From: Anisus vortex
Lineage: Eukaryota > Mollusca > Gastropoda > Planorbidae
Direction: 5' to 3'
Assembly (NCBI GenBank): GCA_949126835.1
Contig: OX421497.1
Span: forward strand, 31,275,742-31,339,741
DNA length: 64,000 nucleotides
Made by a program: the position numbers and the translations under genes. Position 1 is the stretch's first letter, and each line of letters starts with the position of its first letter. Positions 12,713-24,814 of the stretch are shown piece after piece. The notes beneath the pieces are model-generated. The model saw only the letters and a program-made list of their open reading frames with translations. It did no database searches and was not told the DNA's origin.

Positions 12713-12722
12713 CACAGGTCTC

Positions 12723-14070
12723 TGTGCATAACACTTCCATTTATCAGTTATATATTATGCCATTGTTTATCATATAGTTCGAGCACTTAAGACTGAGAAG
12801 TCCCTAACACTATACTGGTTTTCAAACATTATCACGCGCGTTAAAGTCTCTAATCAACATAAGTAATAATAAAGAGCGCGTTATGTATTAAAGTGATAAT
12901 ATTTGTCTTCATCTTTTAGGTTGGTATTCTAATGAAGGTAGATTGAACCAACACATACATTCTACCTGTATACAACTTGCACTTAAATTATGCCTCTATA
13001 CCTTGTTGTCGTTTTATTACATTTGAGTAAGCTTACAATAATACAATTAAAGAAAACAGAATTATTCGAGTGTTAGAAAATTTGTTAAAGCGACATGTAG
13101 GCCTACATAAGACAGTTTAACGTTCGTTTAAAGTCAATTTTAAAATAGGCGTTAATACCCATAGACTTAACATCACAAATAAATGTACATTGGATTTCCC
13201 AACTAACTTGACATCATTCATAATATACACTGTATTGTCTCTAATCGATGTTGACAAATATTTATTTAAAAAAAACACCCAATTTATTGATCTTTGTATA
13301 AGTTAGGTCTACACATAAATAAACAGATAGACCATTGGCGCTGTATCTTATGTCTATGTTTCGTGACAATACATGTGAAAGTAATAAAAAAGCAAAAAAA
13401 CAAACAAAGAACAACAATGAAAACTATATGGTTGTGGTCACGTGACAATATATGCTTATAATTAGACAAGTGTTATTGGCAAACCTATTTGAATTGTTAG
13501 TAATTATAAACAATTGTATGCTACCTGTGATCACTTGGGTTAGAGGCCAACCGTATATTATGTAGAAACAAAATAAAGATTTCATAACCCCTTCTCCTTC
13601 TGTTTTTCGGTCTCCCAATTCCCTGTAGTTCTCCTTACAAATTAGTAGACCGTAGCACTATAAATGCATCAATAGGTCTACAGACATTTTTGTGTCAAAC
13701 TACGCTGTCTTTGACTAACAATGACATAAATTTTACCAACCAATGAATAATCAATAGATCTATGTGCACGATTGGAAAATGGCCACTAACTTATCAGGAC
13801 GTAGACCGCCTTATTCAAATTAAACATCGGCAAAGACTTAAAGCTGCGAGAGCTAGTAATGCCCAGGGTCTCTAAACACACGACCAATACCACCTCTAGA
13901 ATTCAAGGGCAACACGGCCAAGGTGTTTATGATGTCCTTTTACTAGCATGTCGCTGCCGATATGCTTTCACAATAGCGCACAAAACCAACGAAGCGTACT
14001 AGGCCAACACATAATAATATAATGTGACTAAGTCTCGTCACTAGTGCTATATTATTATAATTTTCACATC
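12723..14070. other. AT-rich intergenic stretch
   Basis: No gene, RNA or repeat was recognised on either strand. Confidence 0.5.
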
Positions 14071-14106
14071 ACGTGGTGGAGACATGACGTCATGCACCCA
14101 CCACGT
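14071..14106. promoter_or_regulatory. Hairpin with CRE-like and E-box words
   Basis: An inverted repeat (acgtggtgg / ccaccacgt) encloses the palindrome TGACGTCA at 14085-14092, the consensus for CREB/ATF factors. The left arm overlaps an E-box-like cacgtg. It is about 3.9 kb upstream of the transporter exon at 17975. A regulatory role is inferred from the motifs only. Confidence 0.3.
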
Positions 14107-14344
14107 CATTAGCGCATGGCGTCACGCGACTATTAGTTTTCCTTTTCTTCCAAAAGGTCAAAATCTTGGAAAGGTTGGGGGTTGGGGGTTGTGAGAGATT
14201 TATGACTCATTTTACGCATTAAGAGATTTTAGTTCTCCTAGGTCTAAATGTTTTCCAGTATAAGTTAAGACAGTTTAAAAAATCATTTATAGACAGAAAC
14301 GTGCAGGCATATTGTGAAACATTTGACAAAAGCAACTCCTCAGC

Positions 14345-14527
14345 GGGCACACCAAGTCGTATCGACGAGGAAAAAAAACATAGAAACCAGGAAAACACGT
14401 AGAAACCACGAAAACACGTAAAAACCATGAAAACACGTGGAAACCACGAAAACAAGTGGAAACCACGAAAACAAGTGGAAACCACGTTCCCAGCCCCCGT
14501 GGATACGACGAGGTGTGCCCACTGGGT
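14345..14527. mobile_element. Short inverted-repeat element with internal minisatellite
   Basis: The ends are imperfect inverted repeats: 'cagcgggcacacc' with 'gtcgtatc' at the left, and at the right 'gatacgacgaggtgtgccc' followed by 'actg'. Between them are about seven copies of a 15-16 bp unit (gaaaccacgaaaacacgt and variants). This looks like a MITE whose interior became a tandem repeat. No clear target duplication was found. Confidence 0.6.
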
Positions 14528-14869
14528 CAATTTTCAATAGTAAGAAAAAATAATGAATAGGTCAAAAGAGGAATAAGACTATGATCAAATATTTCTTTGT
14601 TTGTTACGGATACATACTGCGTAGATAGCAAATAAAAGAAACAGATGATCTACATCAGCAGAATGCACTTTAAAAGAAAAAAGAACAAAATTACAAAATT
14701 ACAAACAACAAAAATTATAATAAATTGTTTTGTCAGCCACCAACAGATGGCACTTTGGCCAGCACGCCGTCCAATAAACAGGCTGATGATGATGCGGGAG
14801 TGGGTGGGTGGGTATCAGAGGCATGCTTATTAGAAATGCATTAAGTTAAACGTGTTTTAAAAATGTATT

Positions 14870-15225
14870 TATATTTAAATGCCAATAAAGATGATCTCTT
14901 TAATATAACTCAGAAACTGTAAGAAATTAGGGTAGAATTGCGTTTGTGATACTTATTATGCTAATTACAAAGGAACTAAGTTAAACGTGTTTTAAAAATG
15001 TATTTACATTTCACTGTCTATAAAGATTATCTCGTTAATATAATTCAGAAACTGTATGGAATTATGGTAGAAGATATTTTTTTAAGTCTATAAAGATTAT
15101 CTCGTTAATATAATAATTCCGAAACGGTATGGAATTATGGTAGAAGATAATTTTTTATGTTTATAAAGATTATCTCGTTAATATAATTCCGAAACGGTAT
15201 GGAATTATGGTAGAAGATAATTTTG
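14870..15225 (+). repeat. About 73-bp tandem repeat, 3-4 units
   Basis: Units share 'ataaagattatctcgttaat' and 'tatggaattatggtagaaga'. The two middle units are nearly identical and the first (from about 14885) is diverged and followed by a spacer. Confidence 0.75.
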
Positions 15226-16084
15226 GTTTGTAATGGTTATTCAACTACAATACATTTTAACAAGATAGTCAAATACAACGTATTGATTACTGTTAATTTT
15301 TGTTTCTGAAAATTGCATAAACATTAACTTTATGTATGTTTATGTTGCTAAATCTTAAATGCGCTCTGAGCTTACATTATCTTTGTTGGCAGTTGTTTTT
15401 TTTTTAAATTTTAAACTTATTATTATTTTTATTATATACTTTTTGATTAATGACGTTGACGAAGATTACTGCGGCACTGACTTAACAAAAAATGAGGAAA
15501 CGAGAGATGACAATTTGTTTTATTTTTGGCAACACATTGTGGCAACCATTAGTGAGGAAAAAGTCATTAACTATTTCACCAGAAGTCAATTAGAGTCAAA
15601 GATTAAAGTCAACATTGACTAAGAGACATTGGCTGTTTACTCGTGTGATTCCCATTTCAATTTTCTTTTTCTTTCCAAACATGATTTTACAAATGTTAGC
15701 AGTGGGGAAAAAAGAAGTCCAATCCATTTTAATATTTTTCATTCGTAATTTGTCAAAGCGAATGCTAGGAACTATTTTCTGATATAAAGAACTGATACAA
15801 CACTGTGGGGTGTGTGTTTATAATAAGTTCTCATTTCGTTATTAAAAAAAGCGCACATTCAGTCAAAATGAGCGACCAGACCTGTCTCTCTCTATAGCTC
15901 TTGTGTGGAACGAAACAATGCTAGTGTAAGACATTGACCCAGTTTCATCAAGGTCATACCCTTTTATTTCGACTACACAGACGTCTTTTGTGGACAACTG
16001 CCTTTTCCCCAATCTTGGCCTTCGTTCTAAGTATTTTTGCCATAGTAGTATATTCATTATTCATTAGTCACGTGATCAGCAAAA

Positions 16085-16450
16085 ACTAAACACACACACA
16101 CACATTTGCACCAAACATATACTCACTCACACCAAATGACCACACCTTCACACAACACGCATTCATACTCATACCAAAACATCACACTAACAAATACCAA
16201 CAATATACACACTCACAACATACAATGTTTGCACTCACATACTTACACCAAATGCAGATTAACAACAAACAAACACACACACCAAATGCAGACTCACAAA
16301 ATATAGACCTACACGTACATAGAATGCACACACTTTTAACAAGAAAACAACAGCAACCACATCATAATTACACACACCATACACATATAAATACACATTC
16401 AGGTAAAGCATACACGCACACCAAACACAACCATCACACAAAGGAGTCTT
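16085..16450 (+). repeat. AC-rich low-complexity tract
   Basis: Irregular 'acacac' and 'cacacca' words over about 360 bp. Open frames on both strands here are compositional. Confidence 0.6.
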
Positions 16451-17649
16451 GTGTTGGACTAGACAGACCACAAAGAAGTTAATGCCCCGAAAATCTTCTT
16501 AAAAACTTATGATCAGCTGATTAGCCTGAAATGTTAAGGAGAAATAACATACAACGAACTGGTTTGAGCATTTTATCATTATTTCTAAAACTATATTTTT
16601 TAGGCAGATTGGTTTTTTTATACTATTAAGTATTAGTATTAAGCAATATTAATTAAATGTGTAACACAACATTCACCAAAAGGTTTCAGATTCTCTGCCT
16701 TTACACTTATTGTGTAGCCCTGGTATGAAACAAGCTATTGTTTATTAATTTTTTTCTACGTAATGGTCACCTTAATATGATTGTTTTATTTAAATTCCAC
16801 ACTAAAAGGCAACAAGATTTTTGTGTGTGCTGCAGATACTGTTGATTCAATTTCATAAAGTTAATTTTATCTTATCTTAACTTATATATTACAGTTGTTT
16901 TAGTAGTTTTCTCAAGAAAGAATGACAATGAAAACGTTAATATGTAATATGCTGGCATATTTGCACGAGTAGGCCTACAGTTTGTTTCATAAACAAACAA
17001 TAATAACAATATAATAACAAAATGTTGCTTTTTTGGCTGCTATTTATTTCAGTCATCCAATGTAAAGGAACTAATGTTTACTAATAACAATACATGATAG
17101 AGTAAACATACATTTTCAATGTAATAATAATAAAGCATTTGTTACTGTAATTTAAAAATCTACGTTAACTTCTACGGTACTTTACATAATAATTGACTGT
17201 TTTTTGACACCTTTTGTTTTTGTCCACTTAACTTACAGAATACTGTAGTCTAGCCTTGCCACAGTTAGTTAAAAATGCAAAGACATGGGTCCAGATTTTG
17301 AATCGTTAAACCTTTAAAAAGCGCAATACTTTTTTTGGTTGATACCAAATTGTACAAGAAATATACAGTTAGCGGTATTTTTGTTCACATAATTTAAAGG
17401 AAACTTACTCGAGGAAAACAGAGGAGTATTTGCACTTAAACAAAGATTTAAAGAATAACAAAGTCAAGCAATGATCAAATCATATTTTGTGCAACAGATA
17501 TATAAGCACAAACCTAATGAAAATAAACACATGTGAAAATAATGAGTTCTGCTTTATCCAAGTGATAACTATTTCTTCTATTGAACTTTACGTTAGGTTA
17601 CACAAATATGCCGATAATACACAGCAAATGCACACACATGATTACTTTG
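16451..17649. other. AT-rich stretch upstream of the MFS gene
   Basis: No coding region is recognised. The short first exon expected for the transporter at 17975 could lie here or further upstream but was not identified. Confidence 0.4.
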
Positions 17650-17845
17650 CGAATCGTGGCCGAGCCGGCTAGGTTTAGTATTAGATCCTGGTAAAGCCTA
17701 GAATTTGTTCCTGGGTCTGGAGGATGTCCCAGAGTTTACAGAGATATTAGTTGAGGCATAAAAAAGGCGGATGAGCATTGTGTTGGCCACACAATCTCTT
17801 GTATGCTGTGGCCTCGGAAACTGATGAACTCTGCTTTTCACAGCT
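17650..17845 (+). repeat. SINE copy 3
   Basis: Head 'gtggccgagccggctagg' resembles the 5' part of a class II (Leu/Ser-like) tRNA. The common body follows ('tgttcctgggtctgga', 'aaaaaggcggatgagcattg', 'tggccacacaatctc') and then a tail with 'gaaactgatgaactctgctt'. It ends about 130 bp before the transporter exon, so it lies in that gene's upstream intron. Confidence 0.8.
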
Positions 17846-17974
17846 GTATGCAGCTGCTATATGGATCAATCCGAAAGGATTAATTTAAAAAAAGATGAAA
17901 TTAGGGCCTACTATTATACACATACATTTTGAGAATATTTATAATCCTAACTAGCTTTTTTTTTTCATTTTCAG

Positions 17975-19560
17975 TGAATAATCAAAAATTGGTCAGCAGA
18001 TTGCCAGACATAGCCAGGAAATATCTAGTTCTGATTGGTTGTGTAATGATTATTATGCCAGTCTCTGTCTCTGTGTACTTCGGGAACTTTATCATCTATA
18101 TCTCCTCCTATTACTACGTGAACGCTGACAAAGTGACGGTAATGATTGACCCACTGTGGCTCTCGTCAGCCTTCAAAATCTTGCAGCCCATCGGGATGGT
18201 CCTAGCCGGCTTCATTGAGAAGAAAACGAAGAACCTTAACACGGGCATAGCAATCGGGGCTTTGATGCAGAGCTCGTCCGTGATTCTGAGCTACTGGGCG
18301 ATCGACGAGCCTTTAGCGCTGCTTTTGACGTTTGGCATCGTCCAGGGCATTGCCGGTGGAATTTTACTGGCGCTGCCTTACAAAAAGGCTGCAGAAGTTT
18401 TTCCTCAAAAAAGGGGGCTAGCGTTTGGGATTCTTTCAACTGGACCAAGCACTTTCCCTCTGCTGCATATGGTGCTGTCATACTATCTGATCAACCCGGA
18501 CAACAGAGCAACTGATGTGGAAATAGCAAACATTCGTTACTTTACACAAGCGGATGTTATAAATAGGGTCCCGATATTCTTTCTGAAAATGGGTTTATTT
18601 ACTGCGGCCCTCCAGTTGTCAGGATTCCTTCTCATCTTGTTGAAAAAAGAAGTGAATTTGTCGAAAGCCAAGAGCCTGTCGACGTTGTCTCTTGTGAAAG
18701 CTGATAGCTTGGAGCACACAGAAAGTGGTGAATGTGAAATCAATGCAAATAAGAACGATTTTATCTTGAATTCCGATAAGAAAGATTTGTACCTGGCTTG
18801 CAATGAGTCATCTCCGCGAGTCAGTGTTGATATCGCGATAGATGACGAGTCGGACGACGAGTGCCAGATCAAGCCCGAGGTCGTAAATGGCTGCAAGGAC
18901 GCCGTTCTCTCCAACGGCACTGCTCACCAAGGGGCGGAACTGTCTGACGAGGAAGCCGAAATCAAGCCCAAAGATTTGAGCCCCAAAGAGATGCTGATGT
19001 CTTGCTCGTTCTGGAAGACGTGGTTGATCTTCGCCTTGATGGGTCACACGTTCTTCATTCACCTGAACCTATACAAACAGTTCGGCCTGACGGTCATCAA
19101 CAACGACAACTTACTGGTCATGGCCGGAACGGTCAGTACTTTTGTCCTCATGCTCTTCCGTCCCGTGGTCGGCATTCTCTCGGACAAGTTCGGCATGAAC
19201 CCGATTCTTGTCATCACCTGCGCCTGCTCCAATATCTTCATGACCATGATGCCCATTTCCCTCTACACGTTCCCGCCCCTGTACCTCGTCTTCGTCGGCC
19301 TGGAGTTCTACGCCGTGTCCTCGGTCAAGGTCTTCTACTACATGGCGCCCATCATCCTCTTCGGCCCCACCCACTTCGCCACGAACGTCGGCCTGATGTC
19401 GTCCTCTCAGTGGGTCACCTTCTTCGTGGGACCCATCATCGTGCCGATGCTGATCAAGTCCATCGGCTGGGCCTACGTCATGATGAGTGGCGCAGCGGCC
19501 GCGGCCATAGCTTTCTTCTTGAGTGTGTCACTTCCTGAGCCAAAGGCCAAGCAAAAATAG
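17975..19560 (+). CDS. MFS transporter, OFA/monocarboxylate-carrier-like, terminal exon
   Basis: A single large exon of about 527 codons ending at TAG (19558-19560). The open frame extends back to an ATG at 17929, but the segment before 17975 is a textbook acceptor (a long pyrimidine tract ending ttttcag), so the exon start is set at 17975 with a short upstream exon unseen. The protein has two blocks of hydrophobic helices. The first begins YLVLIGCVMIIMPVSV and the second begins around TWLIFALMGHTFF, separated by a long acidic cytoplasmic loop rich in D and E. MFS motif-A-like turns are seen at LAGFIEKKTKN and GILSDKFGMNP. FGIVQGIAGGI and VFPQKRGLAFGI match the signature helix 4-5 region of oxalate/formate and monocarboxylate carriers. 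Substrate cannot be told from sequence; a small monocarboxylate is the inferred class. The 3' half is visibly GC-rich compared with the AT-rich surroundings. Confidence 0.88.
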
Positions 19561-19807
19561 ACACACAAAAATTTTGTTTCATGTAGCGCGATTTGTAATA
19601 TTCAAGAAAAAATAGGTTGTTTTAGTCCCACACAATTGTTTTTAAACGTTTTGATTATATTTAAGAACTTCGTAACCTTTCGTCTCAGTATTACACAGCC
19701 TTCAATATATTTATGTATTATACCAAATATTGCTGTATTGTACAAAGTATTTCTGTAATCGCATGCTGTATTTCTGTCTTTCATAATGAACTTCCGGTTT
19801 GCATAAT

Positions 19808-20030
19808 AAGGGGCACGGTGGTTGGTCTACGAATGTCCTGGGTTCAAATACTGGCGAAGGCTAGGATTTGTTCTCGGGTCTGGAGGGTGACCCAGAGTCT
19901 ACCCAGCCCTGATGCGTACCTGACTTTAGTTGGGGTAAAGTAAAGGCGACTGGGCATTGTTGCGGCCACACAATCTCTAGTATGCAGTTGCAACAGAAAC
20001 TGGTAAACGCTGCTTCACTGGCCCTAAGAA
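19808..20030 (+). repeat. SINE copy 4
   Basis: The best-preserved copy in the window: 'gcacggtggttggtctacga' head, 'cctgggttcaaatactgg' B-box region, the common body, 'tggggtaaagtaaaggcgac', 'cggccacacaatctctagta', and the tail 'gaaactggtaaacgctgctt'. It lies about 250 bp downstream of the MFS stop codon. Confidence 0.85.
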
Positions 20031-20409
20031 TCTTTTTTGTCCAACTTTACGTGTTTTTTTTCAAATAATGTATACTATTTTGCTGATTTATTTTTCAAAT
20101 ATTATATCCCATGTAAATATTATCTCTGATAATATCACAGCCTTTCCTTTGGCAGCGGAAGGGAAATCCCCCCTCCCTTTTCCTACCCACCCGACAGCAG
20201 TCCAAATGTTCTACATCCGTACTATGCAACAAGTTTGCATCAATGCTATTATTTTTGTCTTTGCTGCATATTTGTTCATTTTGAGTTATGTACATTCAAT
20301 TTTGAAAAGATCTTAGTCAGACACGGCGTTTACTATACAGATTTAATTTCCGGGAAAATGTCTATTCTAGATAAGTCTCCAACGCATTTATTTCTTTTTG
20401 ATACTTTAA

Positions 20410-20858
20410 AGACCAAGTGAAGAGGTTTTTCTCAAAGGAACGAGATTTGGAATAGCCTCATACGGCAGTGACGTATCACAAGGGAAATAAATAAATAAAA
20501 ATAGACGCTATAAATCTATATTTAACCATTTTGTTAAAAATAAGAACCGGGAAAAGATTCAAAACATGTGGCAATAGATTCAAAACACGTGACAATATTC
20601 ATTTTTCCTAGTCGGAATCCTTTATGTTACGTCACTTTCCTATATTGCCGGAAATAAAAACATCTCAAATGGCTACGAGATTTGGAGTAATCATCCGAAA
20701 AACACACACATTTAAGTGCAAATATTGAACTAATTACTTAAAATGTATCTTTGATATTTTGTATAAATGTTTTTTTTAACATTCAGATACTGAATACACT
20801 ATTTACTATCAAAATCAAATGTTAACTCAATTTTGATAAAAAGCTCTTCACTTGGTCT
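20410..20858. mobile_element. 449-bp MITE flanked by TTAA
   Basis: Terminal inverted repeats AGACCAAGTGAAGAG and CTCTTCACTTGGTCT are flanked on both sides by TTAA (20406-20409 and 20859-20862). TTAA duplications are made by piggyBac and Kolobok transposases. The termini do not start CCC, so Kolobok is the better guess. No coding capacity. Confidence 0.8.
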
Positions 20859-20862
20859 TTAA

Positions 20863-22905
20863 CTCTTGATGTTTTTTGTTAACTTTCGGCTTTTTATGTT
20901 TGATTAATTTTTTAAAATGTTGTTTTACTTTATTTATTCTGACCAATTCTAGCAGTCTAGTCTATTAATAACGCAATAGGTTGATATTAGCTTGTAATGG
21001 CAATAACCATTTTTAATTTGTAAAATACATTCGATTATTATGGAATTACAAAAAGTTATTGACGCTAGAAAAGAAAAGCGTTTAGACTTTATATACTTTT
21101 AAATGTTTCGACTAATCAGGTACAATATGCTTTATAGGATAGTTACTTTTTTGAAAAAACAACATTTACTTAAGTCCTAAGCCATGTTTATTGAAGTCTA
21201 GAGAACGAAAGAGAGAAAAAGAAAAAAAAAGAGAGAGAGAAAGAGAGAAATAGATCGTTTGAGAGTTAAAGAGTGAGGGAGAAAGAGAGAGACAGTGTGT
21301 GAGAGTGCCAATTTTTAAGAAGCACCAAAGAGTTTGTTTAACAAAATGTTCATTTAGCTATTCAATTAATGTCATTTGTTAAATCTTTTTTTTTAATGAA
21401 AGCTAATCAAATAATAAATTCCCACTTAGCATTGTTAATCAACAACATTTATTGATGTCTATTTTACAAGAAGACGATCACAAATGGTGCTAATTTATGA
21501 TTTACATTAAAGGAAAGCCTTAATGTTAATTTCATTTGTTTTACTTATATTTTTGTTGGGAGCAGAAAAGTCAGTATAATAAATTACAAGTATATATTTA
21601 TACTGAGTTATTGGCTCTACTTCTCAACAAAAATATAAACAATATAAATATATATATATATATTGCATAGTTGTTCACACATAAATCAAATCTATATATT
21701 ATATAAAGTGCCTTTCACTAAGGAACTATGCCTTAAATGGAGTTCAGTACATTCAAGTGTACTTCAGAGGTAAAATTTGATGAGTGGCTCATTTTTATAT
21801 TCCTTCTATTCAGTCTAGTATTCTTTTCATCTCCCACAGTGTATCAAATTATAACAATAGATTATGCTAATACGGTTAACTCGACACTAAGGGTAATTAC
21901 TACAACCTGGTGTCTCATGAATTTACATTAGTCCCATATGTCGAAATATGAAATGATTTTATATTAATATAGCGGAAGATAGAGCTGTTTTATAATTAAT
22001 ACTTTCTGAAAAAAAAAAGTTTTAATACCTTTTTTTTTTAACTATGCTTGTAATCTTATCTTAAATAGGCCTATTACAGACGCTCATTCTATAAAGACGA
22101 TTCTAGCGTCATACGTTAAGTAAAATATATTTAACAAAAACCAGTAACAACATATCTTTACTTTCAAAATTTGTAATAATTAGTTAATTTTTTATTTGCA
22201 AGTTTTTATTTTTAGTTATTTGAAATAAATTTGTTACGAAGAATTTCATGTCATATTTGTAATACACATTAATTGGATGTTTCAGTTGTATACAGATGAC
22301 AGAGGTTGTAATGTAACGCTGTTACACTGAATTTTGCAGAAGGGTAATTAGAGGTGGATTGGGTGGAGGTGACATGCCAAAGTGCGGATAGGCGCAAAAC
22401 TGATTCTTTCTTAACCTTGACATACTTTAGCTTACCTACTTATAATTTAAAAAAACAACATTTCAGATAATCGCCCATTCCACCCCCGCCCCACTGGATA
22501 GTTGCAGGCCTATTCTGTTAAACAAATCATTTTGATAATCGTAAAGCATAAAATATGTTGATTTTTATAAATTTGATAGAAGAGAATAGAGTAAATTTAA
22601 AAAAAAAGTTTTTTAATGAAGATGCTTATTATATTATTATGATTTGATGTTCTTGTTAAAATTATGTTAATAAAAATTTAACAAGTGTAGACTAATTGTT
22701 ATGTGTACTTTTGTAGACTTCGCTAATAACGTTAATTAACTTCAAAGTCATGCTTTTTTTAAAACTAATTTGACAAATGATGTCATTAAATATTTGTTTT
22801 ATGTCTGAGATATATTCTGATAAAATAGATAAGAAACGAATCACTGAACTGAATAGAGAAAGAAGAAAGCGGAAGTAGGTAAGTATACCACGAGACATAG
22901 TGACA
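20863..22905. other. AT-rich intergenic; purine tract
   Basis: A (GA)-rich purine tract lies at about 21206-21305 and a short (TA)n at about 21645-21662. A fragment of dispersed family X is visible near 22075-22115 ('ttacagacgctcattctata'). No gene was recognised. Confidence 0.45.
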
Positions 22906-23130
22906 GTACGTTCTGTTGGCGTGTCGAAGGTCTTGGGATCGATTCAACCTGAAGGCCTGGGTTTGTTCCTGACACTGGGGGGGGGGGGGGTGTCCCCGGG
23001 TTTTCCCAGTTTTGAGGGTGTACCCGGGTCTACCCATCTTTGATAGACGTTAGATAGGGAAAAGTAAAGGCGCCTGAGTATTGTGCTGGCCACACAATCT
23101 CCAAGTATGCCGTAGCCACAGACACTATGT
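22906..23130 (+). repeat. SINE copy 5
   Basis: Diverged copy with 'gggtttgttcctgacactgg', a G-run interruption at about 22978-22990, 'gggtctacccatc', 'aaagtaaaggcgcctgagta' and 'tggccacacaatctccaagt'. Confidence 0.75.
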
Positions 23131-24814
23131 ATTTGAAATGCAAAATATTTTCATAAGGCCTAGAATAGATCCTGTTTTGTCCCGTGAGATTAAAAATTTT
23201 CAACAACCTTATTCAATGAAATGAAAAAAAAAATTTTGCTGACGGAGTTACACATAGGTTACTTTTGCCTAGAAAATAAACAAATAAGCTGTTTGGTCAA
23301 TGTAAACACCATATTTACCAAGACAACTAATGCTAAACGGCGTTCAGGCGCGATCTATGTTTTTCACATCTTCCACCCAATTTCATTCTAATGCTCTATA
23401 GTCTACCTTATATATTAAAGAATTCCCTTCTAAACAGAAGATTATTATGTCACACATTTAGGCCTTTACGGGGTTTAAGTTAAGACCTGCATATGTATTA
23501 GAAATTTAAATGATGTTAAATTGGTTTTCTTCGTTTGTCCAAGCTAAAGTATAATTCTAAATTTGATAGATAAACATATATTTTAATCTCTATAGAGTAG
23601 AATTTAGTAGAATATGATAATAAACGTTGCTAATCTTTGCGACAAACAAAATTGCATACGTCATTTGCTTCTGGCATAAAAGTGTCATAATATATCCGGC
23701 TTAAAGCTGGCACAATAGCAAATGACGTGACCTTATCGTGTAGACATTTCGAGGTGAATGTAGCGGCTAAATGCTTAACACCATGGGCTTGTCTTCGTCC
23801 TGGTTATTTTATCCTTTAGGCACGCGGCTTCTTAACCTTTTCAACATATAAACTATCAGGTTTTTACACAACATACATGACAGTTTAGTGTGTCTCTTTA
23901 TTTTTATTTATACAATGGAGATTTACGAGAAAAACAAACAGACAAATACTAAATAAACAAATAAAGAAATATACAATTTAAAAAAAACAACATGCATACA
24001 AACAAAACAAACTACTAACAAATCTACAAATAAATAAACAAATACACTAATAAACAAATAAAAAAACAAAATAAACAAACAAAGACTAACAGTCAAACAA
24101 AGAAAAAACGAACAAACAGAACAAAAATAATTTAAAACGCTCTGGAAGAACAGTTAAATAAAAATGTATCGACCTGACGTCTCAGTGTACAATGAAACAA
24201 ACAGGATTTAAAAAAAAAATCTTCAATAAATATAAGGTATTTTAGGTGCCAGCAAACTTTAAGAATACTGGGCCATTTCATGAGTTAAGGAAGGACGACT
24301 ATGTGAGAATACCAACAAAAAACCAACAAACGCAGTGAGATGATCATACAGAAAACTTTACCAAAACCCTAACCGTGCATCTACATTTGCGTGTTTGTGT
24401 GTGTTTCCTTTTCTTTCTCTCCTGTGTGTACAAGACGGACTTACAACATACTTCTTCTGCCCTCTTGTCCTCGAGGAACAGCAGCCGATCTTCATCGACG
24501 TTTGTGGTCCTTCCTTGGACATAGGCAGACAACAAGGGTCCTCCAGGCTGGTGTCTCCGGCTTCCCCCAAGTAACACCAAGTTCCTACCTAAACTTCCAG
24601 ATTATGGTTTTCACTAGTCTGCTTCATACATTCCTAAGATGGGAATCCACCCTCTCACAGGACCGAAATGTCTTTCTTTCTTATTGCTGACGTTTTTGTA
24701 ACAAAAAAGTTTTTATGTGACATGGTTGTTAGCCCTGTGTACAACCATCTCGAGAGGGGGGGGGGTGCATCTATCTGGAGAGCTGCCCTTAATTTTGGGA
24801 AGGGTACCCTAGCC
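23131..24814. other. Intergenic; A-rich tract and unassigned GC-richer block
   Basis: About 23925-24130 is an A-rich tract of 'caaacaaataaa' words. About 24380-24814 has a higher GC content and several short overlapping frames without a recognisable domain. That block continues on the far side of the hAT insertion at 26036-26210, so it may be an older repeat split by that element. Confidence 0.4.

Noticed and set aside
15359..15622. 87-codon frame with a hydrophobic start
   Set aside because: No recognisable domain, AT-rich composition, no conserved motif and no splice or repeat context supporting a gene.
17929..17974. ATG at 17929 as the start of the MFS gene
   Set aside because: The segment is a pyrimidine tract ending in ttttcag, a strong splice acceptor, so the apparent N-terminus is intron.
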